Shown: piece by piece, positions 8,383 to 16,726 of the stretch | How the letters are laid out: each line of letters starts with the position of its first letter | Numbering within the stretch: the stretch's first letter is position 1 | Assembly: GCF_018449795.1 (NCBI RefSeq) | Contig: NZ_JAAVVE010000012.1 | Coordinates: forward strand, 1-64,000 | Reading direction: 5' to 3' | DNA length: 64,000 bases | DNA from: Sphingomonas sp. dw_22 | GTDB taxonomy: Bacteria; Pseudomonadota; Alphaproteobacteria; Sphingomonadales; Sphingomonadaceae | Program-made: the position numbers and the translations under genes | Notes under the pieces: generated by a model | The model's database searches: none | Told to the model about the DNA's origin: nothing | Seen by the model: only the letters and a program-made list of their open reading frames with translations

Positions 8383-8820
8383 CTAGCCCCAACGTTCCGC
8401 CGCCGCCGCGTCGCTTTCCCGCGCCTCGACCCAGCGCGCGTCCCCGCCGCGCCGCTCGCGCTTCCAGAAGGGTGCGTCGGTCTTGAGCCGGTCGATCAGA
8501 TAGGCGCAGGATTCGAGGGCGGCGGCGCGGTGGGCGGCGGCAGTCGCGATGAAGACGATGCGGTCGCCCGGCTCCATCGAGCCGACGCGGTGGACCATCG
8601 TCACCGCCATCAGGCCCCAGCGCACCATCGCCTGTTCGGCCAAAGCGACCAGCGCGCCTTCGGTCATGCCGGGATAATGTTCGAGCAGCAGCTCGGTGAC
8701 GCCGTCATCGCCACGCACCGTGCCGGTGAAGCTGGCGATCGCGCCCGCGCCCCTGGCTTCGACTCCGGCGATCTCGGTGCCGAGATCGATCGGTGCGGGC
8801 TGGACCGAGATTCGGATCAT
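8383..8820 (-). CDS. moaE: Molybdopterin synthase catalytic subunit
   Basis: Large subunit of molybdopterin synthase, which inserts dithiolene sulfur into cyclic pyranopterin monophosphate in the cytosol. The 145 residues show the family core (GAIASFTGTVRGDD, LEHYPGMTEGAL, MVHRVGSMEPGDRIVFIATAAAHR) and the conserved Lys region near KTDAPFWKRE, where MoaD thiocarboxylate is received. It overlaps moaD by 4 bases and forms pgsA-moaD-moaE. No other moa gene is in the window. Confidence 0.94.
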   Translation of the reverse strand: MIRISVQPAPIDLGTEIAGVEARGAGAIASFTGTVRGDDGVTELLLEHYPGMTEGALVALAEQAMVRWGLMAVTMVHRVGSMEPGDRIVFIATAAAHRAAALESCAYLIDRLKTDAPFWKRERRGGDARWVEARESDAAAAERWG

Positions 8821-9074
8821 CCCCCGGTCACCGGCGGAAAAAGGGCGATCTCGCGCGCATTGCCCAGCAGCGCGTCGAGCGGCACGAACTTCTGGTCGAT
8901 CGCCGCACGCAACTTCGCCGGCTCCCCGAAAGCCGCGGCATGGCCCGGGCTCCGCCCGGCGAGCCAGTCGATCAGATCGGCGACGTTGCGCACCGCCTCG
9001 GGCGGATCGACCTGCTCTTCGCCGCTGCCGACGCCTTCGCGCACCCAGGCGAAATAGAGCATCGTGATCGCCAT
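8817..9074 (-). CDS. moaD: Molybdopterin synthase sulfur carrier subunit
   Basis: An 85-residue ubiquitin-fold protein ending in Gly-Gly (PPVTGG), the residue that is adenylated and converted to a thiocarboxylate to donate sulfur to molybdopterin precursor on MoaE. The LYFAWVREGVG start and the NAREIALFPPVTGG end are typical. I chose the ATG at 9074 because it overlaps the pgsA stop (ATGA) and gives the usual family length; a longer frame upstream is only the shadow of pgsA. Confidence 0.92.
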   Translation of the reverse strand: MAITMLYFAWVREGVGSGEEQVDPPEAVRNVADLIDWLAGRSPGHAAAFGEPAKLRAAIDQKFVPLDALLGNAREIALFPPVTGG

Positions 9075-9628
9075 CAGGTGTCCATGTGCTTCAGGCCGAC
9101 GCGCAGATAATCCCAACCGGTGACGAGGGTGAGCCCCGCCGCGACCCACAACGCCGCCAGGCTGACGCTCTGCATCCACGGCCATCCCGGCAGCGTGCCC
9201 GAGAGGATCAGCAGCCCCAGCGCAGCGAGCTGGAGCGTCGTCTTCCACTTGGCGAGCCGCGAGACCGGGAGCGATACCTGCAGCCCCCCCAGGAACTCGC
9301 GCAGCCCCGAAACCGCGATCTCGCGCACCAGGATCACCAAAGCCGCGATCAGGTGGAAATCCGCGATCACCTGCCGGCCGGAGAGGATCAGGATCACGGC
9401 CGCGACCATGATCTTGTCCGCGATCGGATCGAGGAACACGCCGAGCTTCGAGACCGTCCCCTGCGCACGCGCCAGATAGCCGTCGAAATAATCGGTGATG
9501 CCCATCAGGCAGTAGAGCGCGAAGGCGATTCCATAGCCCAGCCGCCATTCGGGCCACCACAGGAAGCCCGCGAGCAGCGGCACGGCCAGGATTCGGGACA
9601 ATGTCAGGATGTTGGGCAGGGTCAGCAT
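9074..9628 (-). CDS. pgsA: CDP-diacylglycerol-glycerol-3-phosphate 3-phosphatidyltransferase
   Basis: Inner-membrane enzyme that makes phosphatidylglycerophosphate, the committed step to phosphatidylglycerol and cardiolipin. The 184 residues have four to five membrane helices and the CDP-alcohol phosphatidyltransferase motif D-G-x2-A-R-x8-G-x3-D-x3-D, seen here as DGYLAR, then G and D in KLGVFLDPIADK. I chose the ATG at 9628, which gives MLTLPNILTLSRI, the standard N-terminus. It is followed by moaD and moaE with overlapping stops and starts. Confidence 0.95.
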   Translation of the reverse strand: MLTLPNILTLSRILAVPLLAGFLWWPEWRLGYGIAFALYCLMGITDYFDGYLARAQGTVSKLGVFLDPIADKIMVAAVILILSGRQVIADFHLIAALVILVREIAVSGLREFLGGLQVSLPVSRLAKWKTTLQLAALGLLILSGTLPGWPWMQSVSLAALWVAAGLTLVTGWDYLRVGLKHMDT

Positions 9629-9828
9629 CGAACCGCGTCCTAGCATTGCCCGCCCGAGAACGGGAGGGGCCGGTGGGATCGGGCCAAGTCCGACCCAGGC
9701 CCGGACATGGCCTCCCGGCACGTCCGCCGCAAGCACCGAGGGAATTTCCGTTGCCGCGACCGCTGCCGCTCGGCTATGCCGCCAGCTCGTTTGGCGGCCG
9801 TTTCCGCCGGTTGGGAGCAAGGTCCGGA

Positions 9829-11127
9829 ATGATAGGTGCGCTCGGTTTGATGAGGGAGCGCCGGTTCCTGCCGTTGTTCGTCACCCAGTTCCTCGGCGCC
9901 TTCAACGACAACCTGTTCAAGAACGCGATGATCTTCTTCGCGACATACCAGATCTTCAATTCGGTGGAGGACGAGACGCGGTTCAGCGCGATCGCCACCG
10001 GCATCTTCATCCTGCCCTTCTTCCTGTTCTCCGCGCTCGCCGGCCAGTTGGCGGACACGTATGACAAGGCGAAGATCATGCGGATCATCAAGGCCGCCGA
10101 AGTCCTTATCATGCTGGTCGGCGCCGCGGGCATCTTCCTGAAGAGCCTGGAGCTGATGCTCGTCGCGCTGGTCGGCATGGGCATCCACTCGACCTTTTTC
10201 GGGCCGATCAAATATGCGATCCTGCCGCAGCATCTGAAGCAGGACGACGTGCTGGGCGGCACCGGCATGGTCGAGGCCGGCACCTATATCGCGATCCTGT
10301 TCGGCACGATCGCGGGCGGCGTCATCAGCCCGCATGCCGCGGCCTTCGCGGTGGTGGGCGTCGCAATCCTGGGCTGGTTCGCCTCGCTCCAGATCCCGCC
10401 GGCGCCGCCGCTGACCAAGCTCAAGCTCGACTACAATATCTTCCGTGCCTCCTATCGCCTGATCTACGGCACGATGCATATCCGCCGGCTCTATCTGGCG
10501 ATCATCGCGATCAGCGTGTTCTGGACGATCGCCGCGGTGCTCGGCGTGCTCTTCCCGCCGCTCGTCAAGAACGTGTTCCATGCGCAGAAGGACGTCGCCT
10601 CGGTGTTCCTCGGCATCTTCTCGGTCGGCATCGCGATCGGATCGGTCATCATCAACCGGATGCTCAAGGGCCATGTCTCGGCGCGCTATGCGGTGCCTTC
10701 GGTGCTGGCGATGGCGGCGTTCGTCGTCGACTTCTATTTCGCCGCGAAATTCTGGCCGGTGAACAGCGGGCCGCTGCTCAAGACGGTGCATTTCATCGCC
10801 CTGCCCGCCGCCTGGCATATCGTGTTCGACCTGGCGATGATCGCGATCACCGGCGGCATGTTCGTCGTGCCGCTCTATGCGTTCCTGACCACCACGGTCG
10901 AGAAATCGCAGACCGCGCGGACGGTGGCGGCGAACAACATCGTCAATTCGGGCTTCATGGTGGTCGGCTCGGTCGGCATCTTCGGCATCACCCAGATTCC
11001 CGGCGTCAGCGTCGAGGATGCGATCTGGGTGGTGTTCCTGCTCTGCCTCGCCTCGGCCTGGTGCGCGTGGCGGCTCTACAAGGCGGGCGACGTGCCGCGC
11101 ACGCGGGACGCGCATATCCCCGGCTGA
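9829..11127 (+). CDS. MFS transporter, lysophospholipid transporter LplT-like
   Basis: A 432-residue, 12-helix major facilitator protein. The N-terminus RRFLPLFVTQFLGAFNDNLFKNA is the hallmark of the LplT branch and of the transporter half of fused LplT-Aas proteins; such proteins flip lysophospholipids across the inner membrane for re-acylation. No acyltransferase domain is attached or encoded next to it, but the divergent pgsA gene is also a phospholipid gene. The start at 9829 is the second Met option: the frame is open further upstream without coding character. The gene ends in a branched inverted-repeat element. Confidence 0.85.
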   Translation: MIGALGLMRERRFLPLFVTQFLGAFNDNLFKNAMIFFATYQIFNSVEDETRFSAIATGIFILPFFLFSALAGQLADTYDKAKIMRIIKAAEVLIMLVGAAGIFLKSLELMLVALVGMGIHSTFFGPIKYAILPQHLKQDDVLGGTGMVEAGTYIAILFGTIAGGVISPHAAAFAVVGVAILGWFASLQIPPAPPLTKLKLDYNIFRASYRLIYGTMHIRRLYLAIIAISVFWTIAAVLGVLFPPLVKNVFHAQKDVASVFLGIFSVGIAIGSVIINRMLKGHVSARYAVPSVLAMAAFVVDFYFAAKFWPVNSGPLLKTVHFIALPAAWHIVFDLAMIAITGGMFVVPLYAFLTTTVEKSQTARTVAANNIVNSGFMVVGSVGIFGITQIPGVSVEDAIWVVFLLCLASAWCAWRLYKAGDVPRTRDAHIPG

Positions 11128-11220
11128 TGCTTGTTTGAGAATGCGCCTATTGGCGCATTGCGGCACCGGGCCGGTGCCGCCTCGAAACGCACCTCAGCGC
11201 GTTTCCAAACAAGCTCTCAG
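11124..11220. repeat. Branched inverted-repeat element with three inner hairpins
   Basis: Outer arms GCTTGTTTG (11129-11137) and CAAACAAGC (11206-11214) are extended by CTGA and TCAG at 11124-11127 and 11217-11220. Three perfect hairpins lie inside, in series: 11140-11159 (8-bp stem), 11160-11180 (10-bp stem) and 11184-11205 (7-bp stem). It joins two convergent genes, and the outer extension contains both stop codons. It probably ends transcription from both sides and would fold into a four-way junction. Confidence 0.75.
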
Positions 11221-11384
11221 AGCACGAAGGTATAGAAGCAGACGAAGAAGGCCGTGAAGCTCAGCACGAACAGCTTGATGTCGCTGTCGTCGCGGACCTT
11301 GCGCTCCTCGGCGACCACGCGGCGCATATGCTGGCGGAAGGGGTGGCGGCGGGCGTTGCCCTCAAGGACGAGCTGGCGTTGCAT
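11217..11384 (-). CDS. Small single-helix membrane protein, 55 residues
   Basis: The frame MQRQLVLEGNARRHPFRQ... ends in a hydrophobic segment (LFVLSFTAFFVCFYTFVL) after a highly charged region (VVAEERKVRDDSD), so a cytosolic basic head with one C-terminal membrane anchor is expected. I know no function for it. Support for coding comes from clean amphipathic organisation, an ATG start and a stop exactly at the edge of the 11124-11220 element. A TTAA-N7-TTTAC sequence resembling a CtrA box lies 10 bases upstream of the start. It is convergent with the MFS gene. Confidence 0.6.
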   Translation of the reverse strand: MQRQLVLEGNARRHPFRQHMRRVVAEERKVRDDSDIKLFVLSFTAFFVCFYTFVL

Positions 11385-11393
11385 GCACGGAAG

Positions 11394-11409
11394 TTAACGC
11401 CTTGTTTAC
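11394..11409. promoter_or_regulatory. CtrA-like box upstream of the 55-residue protein gene
   Basis: TTAACGCCTTGTTTAC fits the CtrA consensus TTAA-N7-TTAAC with one mismatch on either strand. Two further TTAA words occur in the next 90 bases (about 11432 and 11480). CtrA is a cell-cycle regulator common in alphaproteobacteria. Binding is not shown. Confidence 0.35.
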
Positions 11410-11502
11410 GAATTCCGCCAGCATAGTTGATGGTTAACCAACGTCCTGCTCCGGGACGCTGTTTGGCTTAGGTTTTCAGTTAACGCGTGCCGTGATCGCA
11501 GC

Positions 11503-12513
11503 TCAAGCCTTGGGCGCAGGCCCCGTCGTCGAACGCACCATCAGCTTGTGCTCCAGCGTCACGCGCGGCTCGGGCGCGTTGCCCGAAAGCATGAGGTCCG
11601 CCGCGGCATAGGCGAGCTCGCGCACCGGCTGGCGGATCGTGGTGAGCGGCGGCCAGACCGCCTTGGCCAGGTCCGAATCGTCGAAGCCGACGATCGACAG
11701 CGCTTCGGGCACGGCGATATCGCTTTCATGCGCCACGGCGAGCGCGCCCGCCGCCATGTCGTCGTTGCCGGCGAAGATCGCCGTGGGCCGCGGCGTGCGC
11801 GCCAGCAGGATGCGGGCGGCGTCGCAGCCCGACTGGAAGCTGTAATCCCCCGCCACCACTAGCGCGGGATCGAAGACGATGCCATGCGCCTCCAGCTCGA
11901 GGCGATAGCCCTCCAGGCGATCGGACGAGGAGACATGGCTTTCGGGGCCGCGGATGAACGCGATCGAGCGATGCCCCAGATCGATCAGGTGCCGGGTCAG
12001 CTCACGCGCGGCGGCGACGTCGTCCATCGTCGCCGACATGCCGTTCTCCTTCTGCACGCCCGGCGCGATGCGGACATAAGGCAGCCCGCGCCGATCGAGC
12101 GCTTCCAGCAGCGCCGTCACCTCGGTCACCGGCGGGGAGAGGATCAGCCCGTCGAGATGCGCCTCATCGATCAGCGCCACCACATTGGCGATGAGATCCG
12201 GCGACTGGCTGTCGATCGGCTGGAGCAGCAGGCGATAGCCCAGCTCGGTGCAGCGCTGCTGCGCGCCCGACTGGACGTGATAGACATAATAGGGGCTGGG
12301 ATTGTCGTAGAGCAGCGCCACTTGGAACGATCGCCGCCCAGCAAGCGTGCGGGCGGCATGGCTGGGGCGGAAATTGAGCCGGGCGACGACTTCCTCGACG
12401 CGGCGGCGCGTCTCTTCGCTCACATGCTTCTCGTTGTTGAGCACGCGCGAGACGGTCTTGAACGAGACCCCCGCGATCTTCGAGACTTCCTTGATCGTCG
12501 GCCGGCCTGACAT
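11503..12513 (-). CDS. LacI-family transcriptional regulator
   Basis: A 336-residue repressor: residues 4-50 are the LacI helix-turn-helix with IKEVSKIAGVSFKTVSRVLN and the hinge helix ARTLAG near residue 58, followed by a periplasmic-binding-like sugar-sensing domain with IRGPESHVSS and AGNDDMAAGAL. I chose the ATG at 12513 because it starts the HTH; the longer frame runs into a palindromic repeat. LacI genes in this lineage are often linked to TonB receptors for sugars, and a TonB receptor follows 180 bases away in the same orientation. The effector is unknown. Confidence 0.9.
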   Translation of the reverse strand: MSGRPTIKEVSKIAGVSFKTVSRVLNNEKHVSEETRRRVEEVVARLNFRPSHAARTLAGRRSFQVALLYDNPSPYYVYHVQSGAQQRCTELGYRLLLQPIDSQSPDLIANVVALIDEAHLDGLILSPPVTEVTALLEALDRRGLPYVRIAPGVQKENGMSATMDDVAAARELTRHLIDLGHRSIAFIRGPESHVSSSDRLEGYRLELEAHGIVFDPALVVAGDYSFQSGCDAARILLARTPRPTAIFAGNDDMAAGALAVAHESDIAVPEALSIVGFDDSDLAKAVWPPLTTIRQPVRELAYAAADLMLSGNAPEPRVTLEHKLMVRSTTGPAPKA

Positions 12514-12597
12514 TGCTTCCCCCGGAGGCTTATCGGGGGTCTCTAGCGCGATTTGCGCCCGAGTGGAAACGTGGGGGCTAGCGGCCGGCGAAAGAAG

Positions 12598-12625
12598 CGT
12601 CATCCCGGCGCAGGCCGGGATGACG
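12598..12625. repeat. Palindromic intergenic repeat, copy 2
   Basis: The same 12-bp arms as at 6781-6808 (CGTCATCCCGGC and GCCGGGATGACG), here with the loop GCAG. It lies between the TonB receptor stop and the LacI start and may form the receptor gene terminator. Confidence 0.75.
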
Positions 12626-12693
12626 AGGGTGGGGGACGATTTCAAGACGACCTCCCCGCCCGACTGGACCCGGACGGGGAGGATCGCAGGACT

Positions 12694-15684
12694 TTAGAAT
12701 TCGGCGCTGAAGCCGAAGGTGAAGGTCCGGCCCGCGGTCGTGTAGACCTCGGTGCGATCAGCATCGATGCTGGCGAACTGCCGGATCGGCTCGTTGGTCA
12801 GATTGATGCCCTCGGCGATCAGGCGAACGCCGGGCAGGATGTTGTAATGGGCCTGGAAGTCCACGTTATTGGTGCCCTTGATGCCGTCGCCGACATTGCC
12901 GACGCTGCCGATGCTGGTGAGATACTGGCTACGATAGGCATCGGAGACGCGGACGCCCCACAGCTTGTTTTCATAATAGAGCGTGCCGTTAGCCGCCCAT
13001 TTGGAGAGATTGAGCAGCGGCAGGCGCCGGGGAACATTGTTGTAGAACCCCGTCTGATGGCCGTCGAACCAGGTGCCGTTGGCGACCACGCCGAGATGCT
13101 TCAGCACGCCCGGCAGGAAAGTGAAGTCGTGCTGGAACGCGACTTCGATGCCCTTGATGTCGGCGCCGGGGCCGTTGATCGGCTGGCTGACATCGAAGAT
13201 CGTGTTGGCATCCTCGCCCTGGATCAGCAACGATAGCGGCAGGCCGGTCTGGCCATAGGGGATCTGCTTGGTGGCCGAGGAGATGTAGCTGTCCATCTTC
13301 TTGTAGAAGAAACCAACCGACGCGAAGCCGCTGCCGCCCATGTAATATTCGACCGAACCCTCGACCGAAGTCGCCTTGAACGGTTTCAGGAAGGGGTTGC
13401 CGAAGCTCACGCTGCCGCCGTTCGGACGCGTGGTGATCGAACCCGCCGCGGAGAGGTCTCCCAGGCCCGGCCGGTTGACGTTGCGGCTGGCACTGACACG
13501 CACCACCAGATCCTTCGCGACGTCGAGCGCGACATTGGCGGCGGGCAGCCAGCCATGCGAGTTCGACGGCACGTCCACGGGCACCAGCCCCGTGGCAGTC
13601 GCCAGATGGCCCGAGGAGAGCAGATCGGTCGAATAATAGCGCAGGCCGGCATTGGCGCGCAGCCGCATCCCGCCCAGCATCGTGTCGAGATCGAACTGGG
13701 CGAAGCCGGCCCAGGTCTTCTCGTCGACGCGGAAGTCGGTGCCCGCCTGGAGATTGGCGGCGGTCAGGTTCCGCGGATCTCCCATGAAGGCATATACGCC
13801 GTCGACATTGCCGACGATATATTGAGTGAGCGTATCGGGGCCGACGAGCTGCTTCAGGTCGTTCGGAATGGCAACGTCGGCCGGGACGTTGTGGAACACC
13901 TTGTTGTTGTACTGATAGCCGCTGTTGATGAAGTGCTTGAACTCGCCGCCGGTCTTGAAGGTCAGCGTGTCGCTCAGCTTGTAGGCGGCGTCCAGCTTGC
14001 CGTTGGCATATTGGTTGGTGATCGAATTCTCCTGCGTGTCGAGACGCTGGAGAGCCCAGTTGTTCGGATCGGTGAGATCCTTGCCATAGGTGTTGACCGG
14101 GATGGTCGGGCGCGTGTCGTAGCTGAAGGCCATGTCCTTGGCCTCCATGAACACCTTGTCGAACACCGGCTGGCTGAAGTCCGATTCCTCATAGCCACCG
14201 AGCGCGTTGACCGTCAGGCGATCGGTGACGTTCCAGCTCGCATGCGCCACGCCCTGATAGAAATCGGTGTGGTTCTGGACGATGTGATGTTCGGAACGCT
14301 GATCGATGTGCGTGAAGCTGGCCGCGCGCAGCGTGTTCGTGTCGTCGATCACCGCGCTCTGGATGATCTGGCCGCCGTTCACCACGTTGCCGGTCAGCGC
14401 GTTGGTGCCGGCGCTGGCGATAGCATAGTCGTCGCGATAGTCCTTCAGGCGGCCGTAGAGGAGATCCACGTCGAGCTTGAAGTTGCTGCCGGGATGATAT
14501 TGCAGCGACGAGGTGACGCCCAGCCGCTTGCGATCGGTGTACCAGCTCGACGGCGATTCCGCCTGCGGCTGGAAGACGCCGTTCAGCAGCTTCTGCCGCG
14601 TCGCCGCATCGATGTCCGGGCCGATATTGGCGGCGCCATAGGTGGTGAGGCCCCAGCCCCAGTTGCGATAGCCATATTCGTTGCTCTTGATCCGGCTGTA
14701 CGCGACCGAGACGAGCGCGCCGAAATCGCCCTTGTGGATCGACGCAAGGCCGACCAGGCGCGGGGTGATGCCGGTGGTGTTGTCGTTGGTCTGGCCCTTG
14801 GCCGAGACAACGAAGCGGGTGCCGTCGGTTTCGAGCGGCTTGGCGCTGGTGAGCTGCACGGTGCCGGCGATGCCGCCCTCATCCTGCTCGGCCGAGAAGG
14901 ACTTCTGCACCGAGACGCGGTTGAACAGTTCCGAGGCGAACAGGCTGAAATCGAACGAGCGCGAGCGGCTGACCGCACCGCGATTGTCCATGCCCGACGC
15001 GGTGTTGCCCAGCACTTCCATGCCGTTCAGCTGGGTGCGGGTGAAGTCCGCGCCCAGGCCGCGCAGCGCGATCTGGCGACCCTCGCCGCTGTCGCGGGTG
15101 ATCGTGATGCCGGGGATGCGCTGGAGCGATTCAGCCAGGTTCAGATCGGGAAAGGCGGCGATATCGGTGGCGAGGATGTCATCTTCCGCGCCTACTGCGC
15201 GGCGCTTCAGATCCTGCGCGGCCGCCAGGCTCTGGCGATAGCCCGAGACGACGATCTCGGTCGGCTCCTGGGGCTCTTCCTGCTCGGCGGCCTGGATCGG
15301 CGCGGGATCGAGCGCGGCGACGCGGACCGGTTCGGCGCGATCGGCACGGCGCGACACCGGAGCGGCGGGCTTCAGCACGGCGACGCCGCCGCGGATCGAG
15401 GCGGCAAGGTTGGTGCCGCGCAGCATCTGGTCGAGCGCCTCGCGCACCGTGAAGGCGCCGCGCACGCCCGAGGTACGGCGGCCCGAAACGGCATCGGGCG
15501 CGACCACGACCTGGACGCCCGTCGCCTTGGAGAATTGCGAGATCGCCGTGCGCAGATCCGATGCCGAGATGTCGAAATGCATCTGGCGCGCGAATGCCGC
15601 ATCGGCGGAGCGCGCCTGCGCCATGGCCGGCGCCGAAAGCGCCACCGCCAGCGCGATCAACGAGAGTCCCTTTGTATTGTGCAT
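12694..15684 (-). CDS. TonB-dependent receptor with secretin/TonB short N-terminal (STN) domain
   Basis: A 996-residue outer-membrane importer. Residues 1-25 are a signal peptide (LIALAVALSAPAMAQA). Residues 35-100 form an STN signalling domain (FDISASDLRTAISQFSKATG), which contacts a FecR-type anti-sigma factor. A plug follows with LNLAESLQRIPGITITRDSGEG, then a 22-strand barrel ending in aromatic Phe (FTFGFSAEF). The plug sequence and RGLGADFTRTQLNG resemble the TIGR01782 (Xanthomonas-Caulobacter) receptors, often used for sugars, whereas the STN plus fecIR pair is usual for iron-chelate receptors. The substrate is therefore open. The start at 15684 gives the signal peptide; 72 upstream codons lack coding character. 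Confidence 0.93.
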   Translation of the reverse strand: MHNTKGLSLIALAVALSAPAMAQARSADAAFARQMHFDISASDLRTAISQFSKATGVQVVVAPDAVSGRRTSGVRGAFTVREALDQMLRGTNLAASIRGGVAVLKPAAPVSRRADRAEPVRVAALDPAPIQAAEQEEPQEPTEIVVSGYRQSLAAAQDLKRRAVGAEDDILATDIAAFPDLNLAESLQRIPGITITRDSGEGRQIALRGLGADFTRTQLNGMEVLGNTASGMDNRGAVSRSRSFDFSLFASELFNRVSVQKSFSAEQDEGGIAGTVQLTSAKPLETDGTRFVVSAKGQTNDNTTGITPRLVGLASIHKGDFGALVSVAYSRIKSNEYGYRNWGWGLTTYGAANIGPDIDAATRQKLLNGVFQPQAESPSSWYTDRKRLGVTSSLQYHPGSNFKLDVDLLYGRLKDYRDDYAIASAGTNALTGNVVNGGQIIQSAVIDDTNTLRAASFTHIDQRSEHHIVQNHTDFYQGVAHASWNVTDRLTVNALGGYEESDFSQPVFDKVFMEAKDMAFSYDTRPTIPVNTYGKDLTDPNNWALQRLDTQENSITNQYANGKLDAAYKLSDTLTFKTGGEFKHFINSGYQYNNKVFHNVPADVAIPNDLKQLVGPDTLTQYIVGNVDGVYAFMGDPRNLTAANLQAGTDFRVDEKTWAGFAQFDLDTMLGGMRLRANAGLRYYSTDLLSSGHLATATGLVPVDVPSNSHGWLPAANVALDVAKDLVVRVSASRNVNRPGLGDLSAAGSITTRPNGGSVSFGNPFLKPFKATSVEGSVEYYMGGSGFASVGFFYKKMDSYISSATKQIPYGQTGLPLSLLIQGEDANTIFDVSQPINGPGADIKGIEVAFQHDFTFLPGVLKHLGVVANGTWFDGHQTGFYNNVPRRLPLLNLSKWAANGTLYYENKLWGVRVSDAYRSQYLTSIGSVGNVGDGIKGTNNVDFQAHYNILPGVRLIAEGINLTNEPIRQFASIDADRTEVYTTAGRTFTFGFSAEF

Positions 15685-15748
15685 GATGTTCCTCCGCTCA
15701 GGCGCTCGTGCGCCTCGAACGGAGGACGGGACTTTCCGCCCGGTCCGG

Positions 15749-15763
15749 ACAAAAGAATTTTGT
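15749..15763. promoter_or_regulatory. Palindrome upstream of the TonB receptor gene
   Basis: ACAAAA-GAA-TTTTGT is a perfect 6-bp dyad in the 115-base gap between fecR and the receptor gene, about 65 bases upstream of the receptor start. It may be an operator or part of the promoter read by the encoded sigma factor. Confidence 0.35.
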
Positions 15764-15799
15764 TGCAATGCAATGACATGGAAATGTCGATTGCGTGAC

Positions 15800-16726
15800 T
15801 CAATCGTCCGTCGCAACCAGCCGAAGCCGATCGCCTTCCTGCACCACCGCAAAGCCATAGGCCGCGCCGATCGCGTCGAGCAATTGGCGTGAATCATCAA
15901 GCTTGAAGCGGCCGGACAGGCTGATCCCCGCCAGGTTCCGCGGCGGATCCATCACCACCGGCCCGCCGCGCCGATTGAGCGCATCGACCAGGTCGATCAG
16001 CCGCACGTCATCGGTATCGAGCCAGTCTTGGCGCCAATCCTGCTGCGTCGCATCAAAGCGCGTGGGCGCCCGCGCGACGCCCTCGCTGAACCGCGAGCGC
16101 CAGCCCGCAGGCACTTCGACGCTACCCGCTTCATAGGAAGCACTGCCGAACCGCACCCGCCCGCGATAGACTGAGAGCTTCACTTCGCCGCGCGCGACAT
16201 CGACGTCGAAGGCGGTGCCGAGCACGCGCGTCGCCGAATCGCCGGCCTGAACCACGAAGGGCCGCTTCGGCTCGTGCGCGACGTCGAAATAGGCTTCGCC
16301 CCGATTGAGCGCGACCCTGCGCTCGCGTTCGCCTAGCGTCACGTCGAGGCTGGTCGCGCCGCTCAGGTGCAGCGTCGATCCGTCGGCCAGCCTGACGTCG
16401 CGCTGCTGCCCGCGCTGGGTTTCGTAATGCGCGACGGCGGGCGCTGCGGGTTGGGGCACGAACCACCCACTGGACCAGGCGCCGATGCCGGCCGCGGAAA
16501 CCAGCGCAACGACGCCCAGGCCGGCGGCATTGCGCCGCCGCGCGGCCCGCATCGCGCGGATATCGCCATCGGAAAGCCGGCCGAACGTCGCCACCTGCTC
16601 CAGTGCTTCGGCCAGCGCGGGATCTTCGAGCGTCGCCTGGACATCGGCGGCGTGCGGCGGCGCCGCTCCGCCGCTATCGGCAAGCGACCAATGGGCCGCG
16701 TTGCGAAGCGCGCCACGCCGGCTCAT
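15800..16726 (-). CDS. FecR-family anti-sigma regulator
   Basis: A 308-residue transmembrane signal transducer. It has an N-terminal cytoplasmic segment (DUF4880-like, ALEQVATFGRLSDGDIRAM), a membrane helix around residues 70-90 (LGVVALVSAAGIGAW), and a periplasmic FecR domain (VRLADGSTLHLSGATSLDV, NRGEAYFDVAHEPKRPFVV, VLGTAFDVDV) followed by an STN-like end (ISLSGRFKLDDSRQLLDAIG). By family knowledge it relays loading of the adjacent TonB receptor to the adjacent sigma factor. Its start overlaps the sigma-factor stop by 4 bases (ATGA), which fits co-translation. Confidence 0.92.
   Translation of the reverse strand: MSRRGALRNAAHWSLADSGGAAPPHAADVQATLEDPALAEALEQVATFGRLSDGDIRAMRAARRRNAAGLGVVALVSAAGIGAWSSGWFVPQPAAPAVAHYETQRGQQRDVRLADGSTLHLSGATSLDVTLGERERRVALNRGEAYFDVAHEPKRPFVVQAGDSATRVLGTAFDVDVARGEVKLSVYRGRVRFGSASYEAGSVEVPAGWRSRFSEGVARAPTRFDATQQDWRQDWLDTDDVRLIDLVDALNRRGGPVVMDPPRNLAGISLSGRFKLDDSRQLLDAIGAAYGFAVVQEGDRLRLVATDD

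Noticed and set aside
9075..9560. Upstream extension of moaD
   Set aside because: It is a shadow of pgsA; moaD starts at the ATG overlapping the pgsA stop, giving family length.
13555..15798. A plus-strand frame of 747 codons across the TonB receptor gene
   Set aside because: It is the antisense shadow of the receptor; the receptor strand has signal peptide, STN, plug and barrel features.
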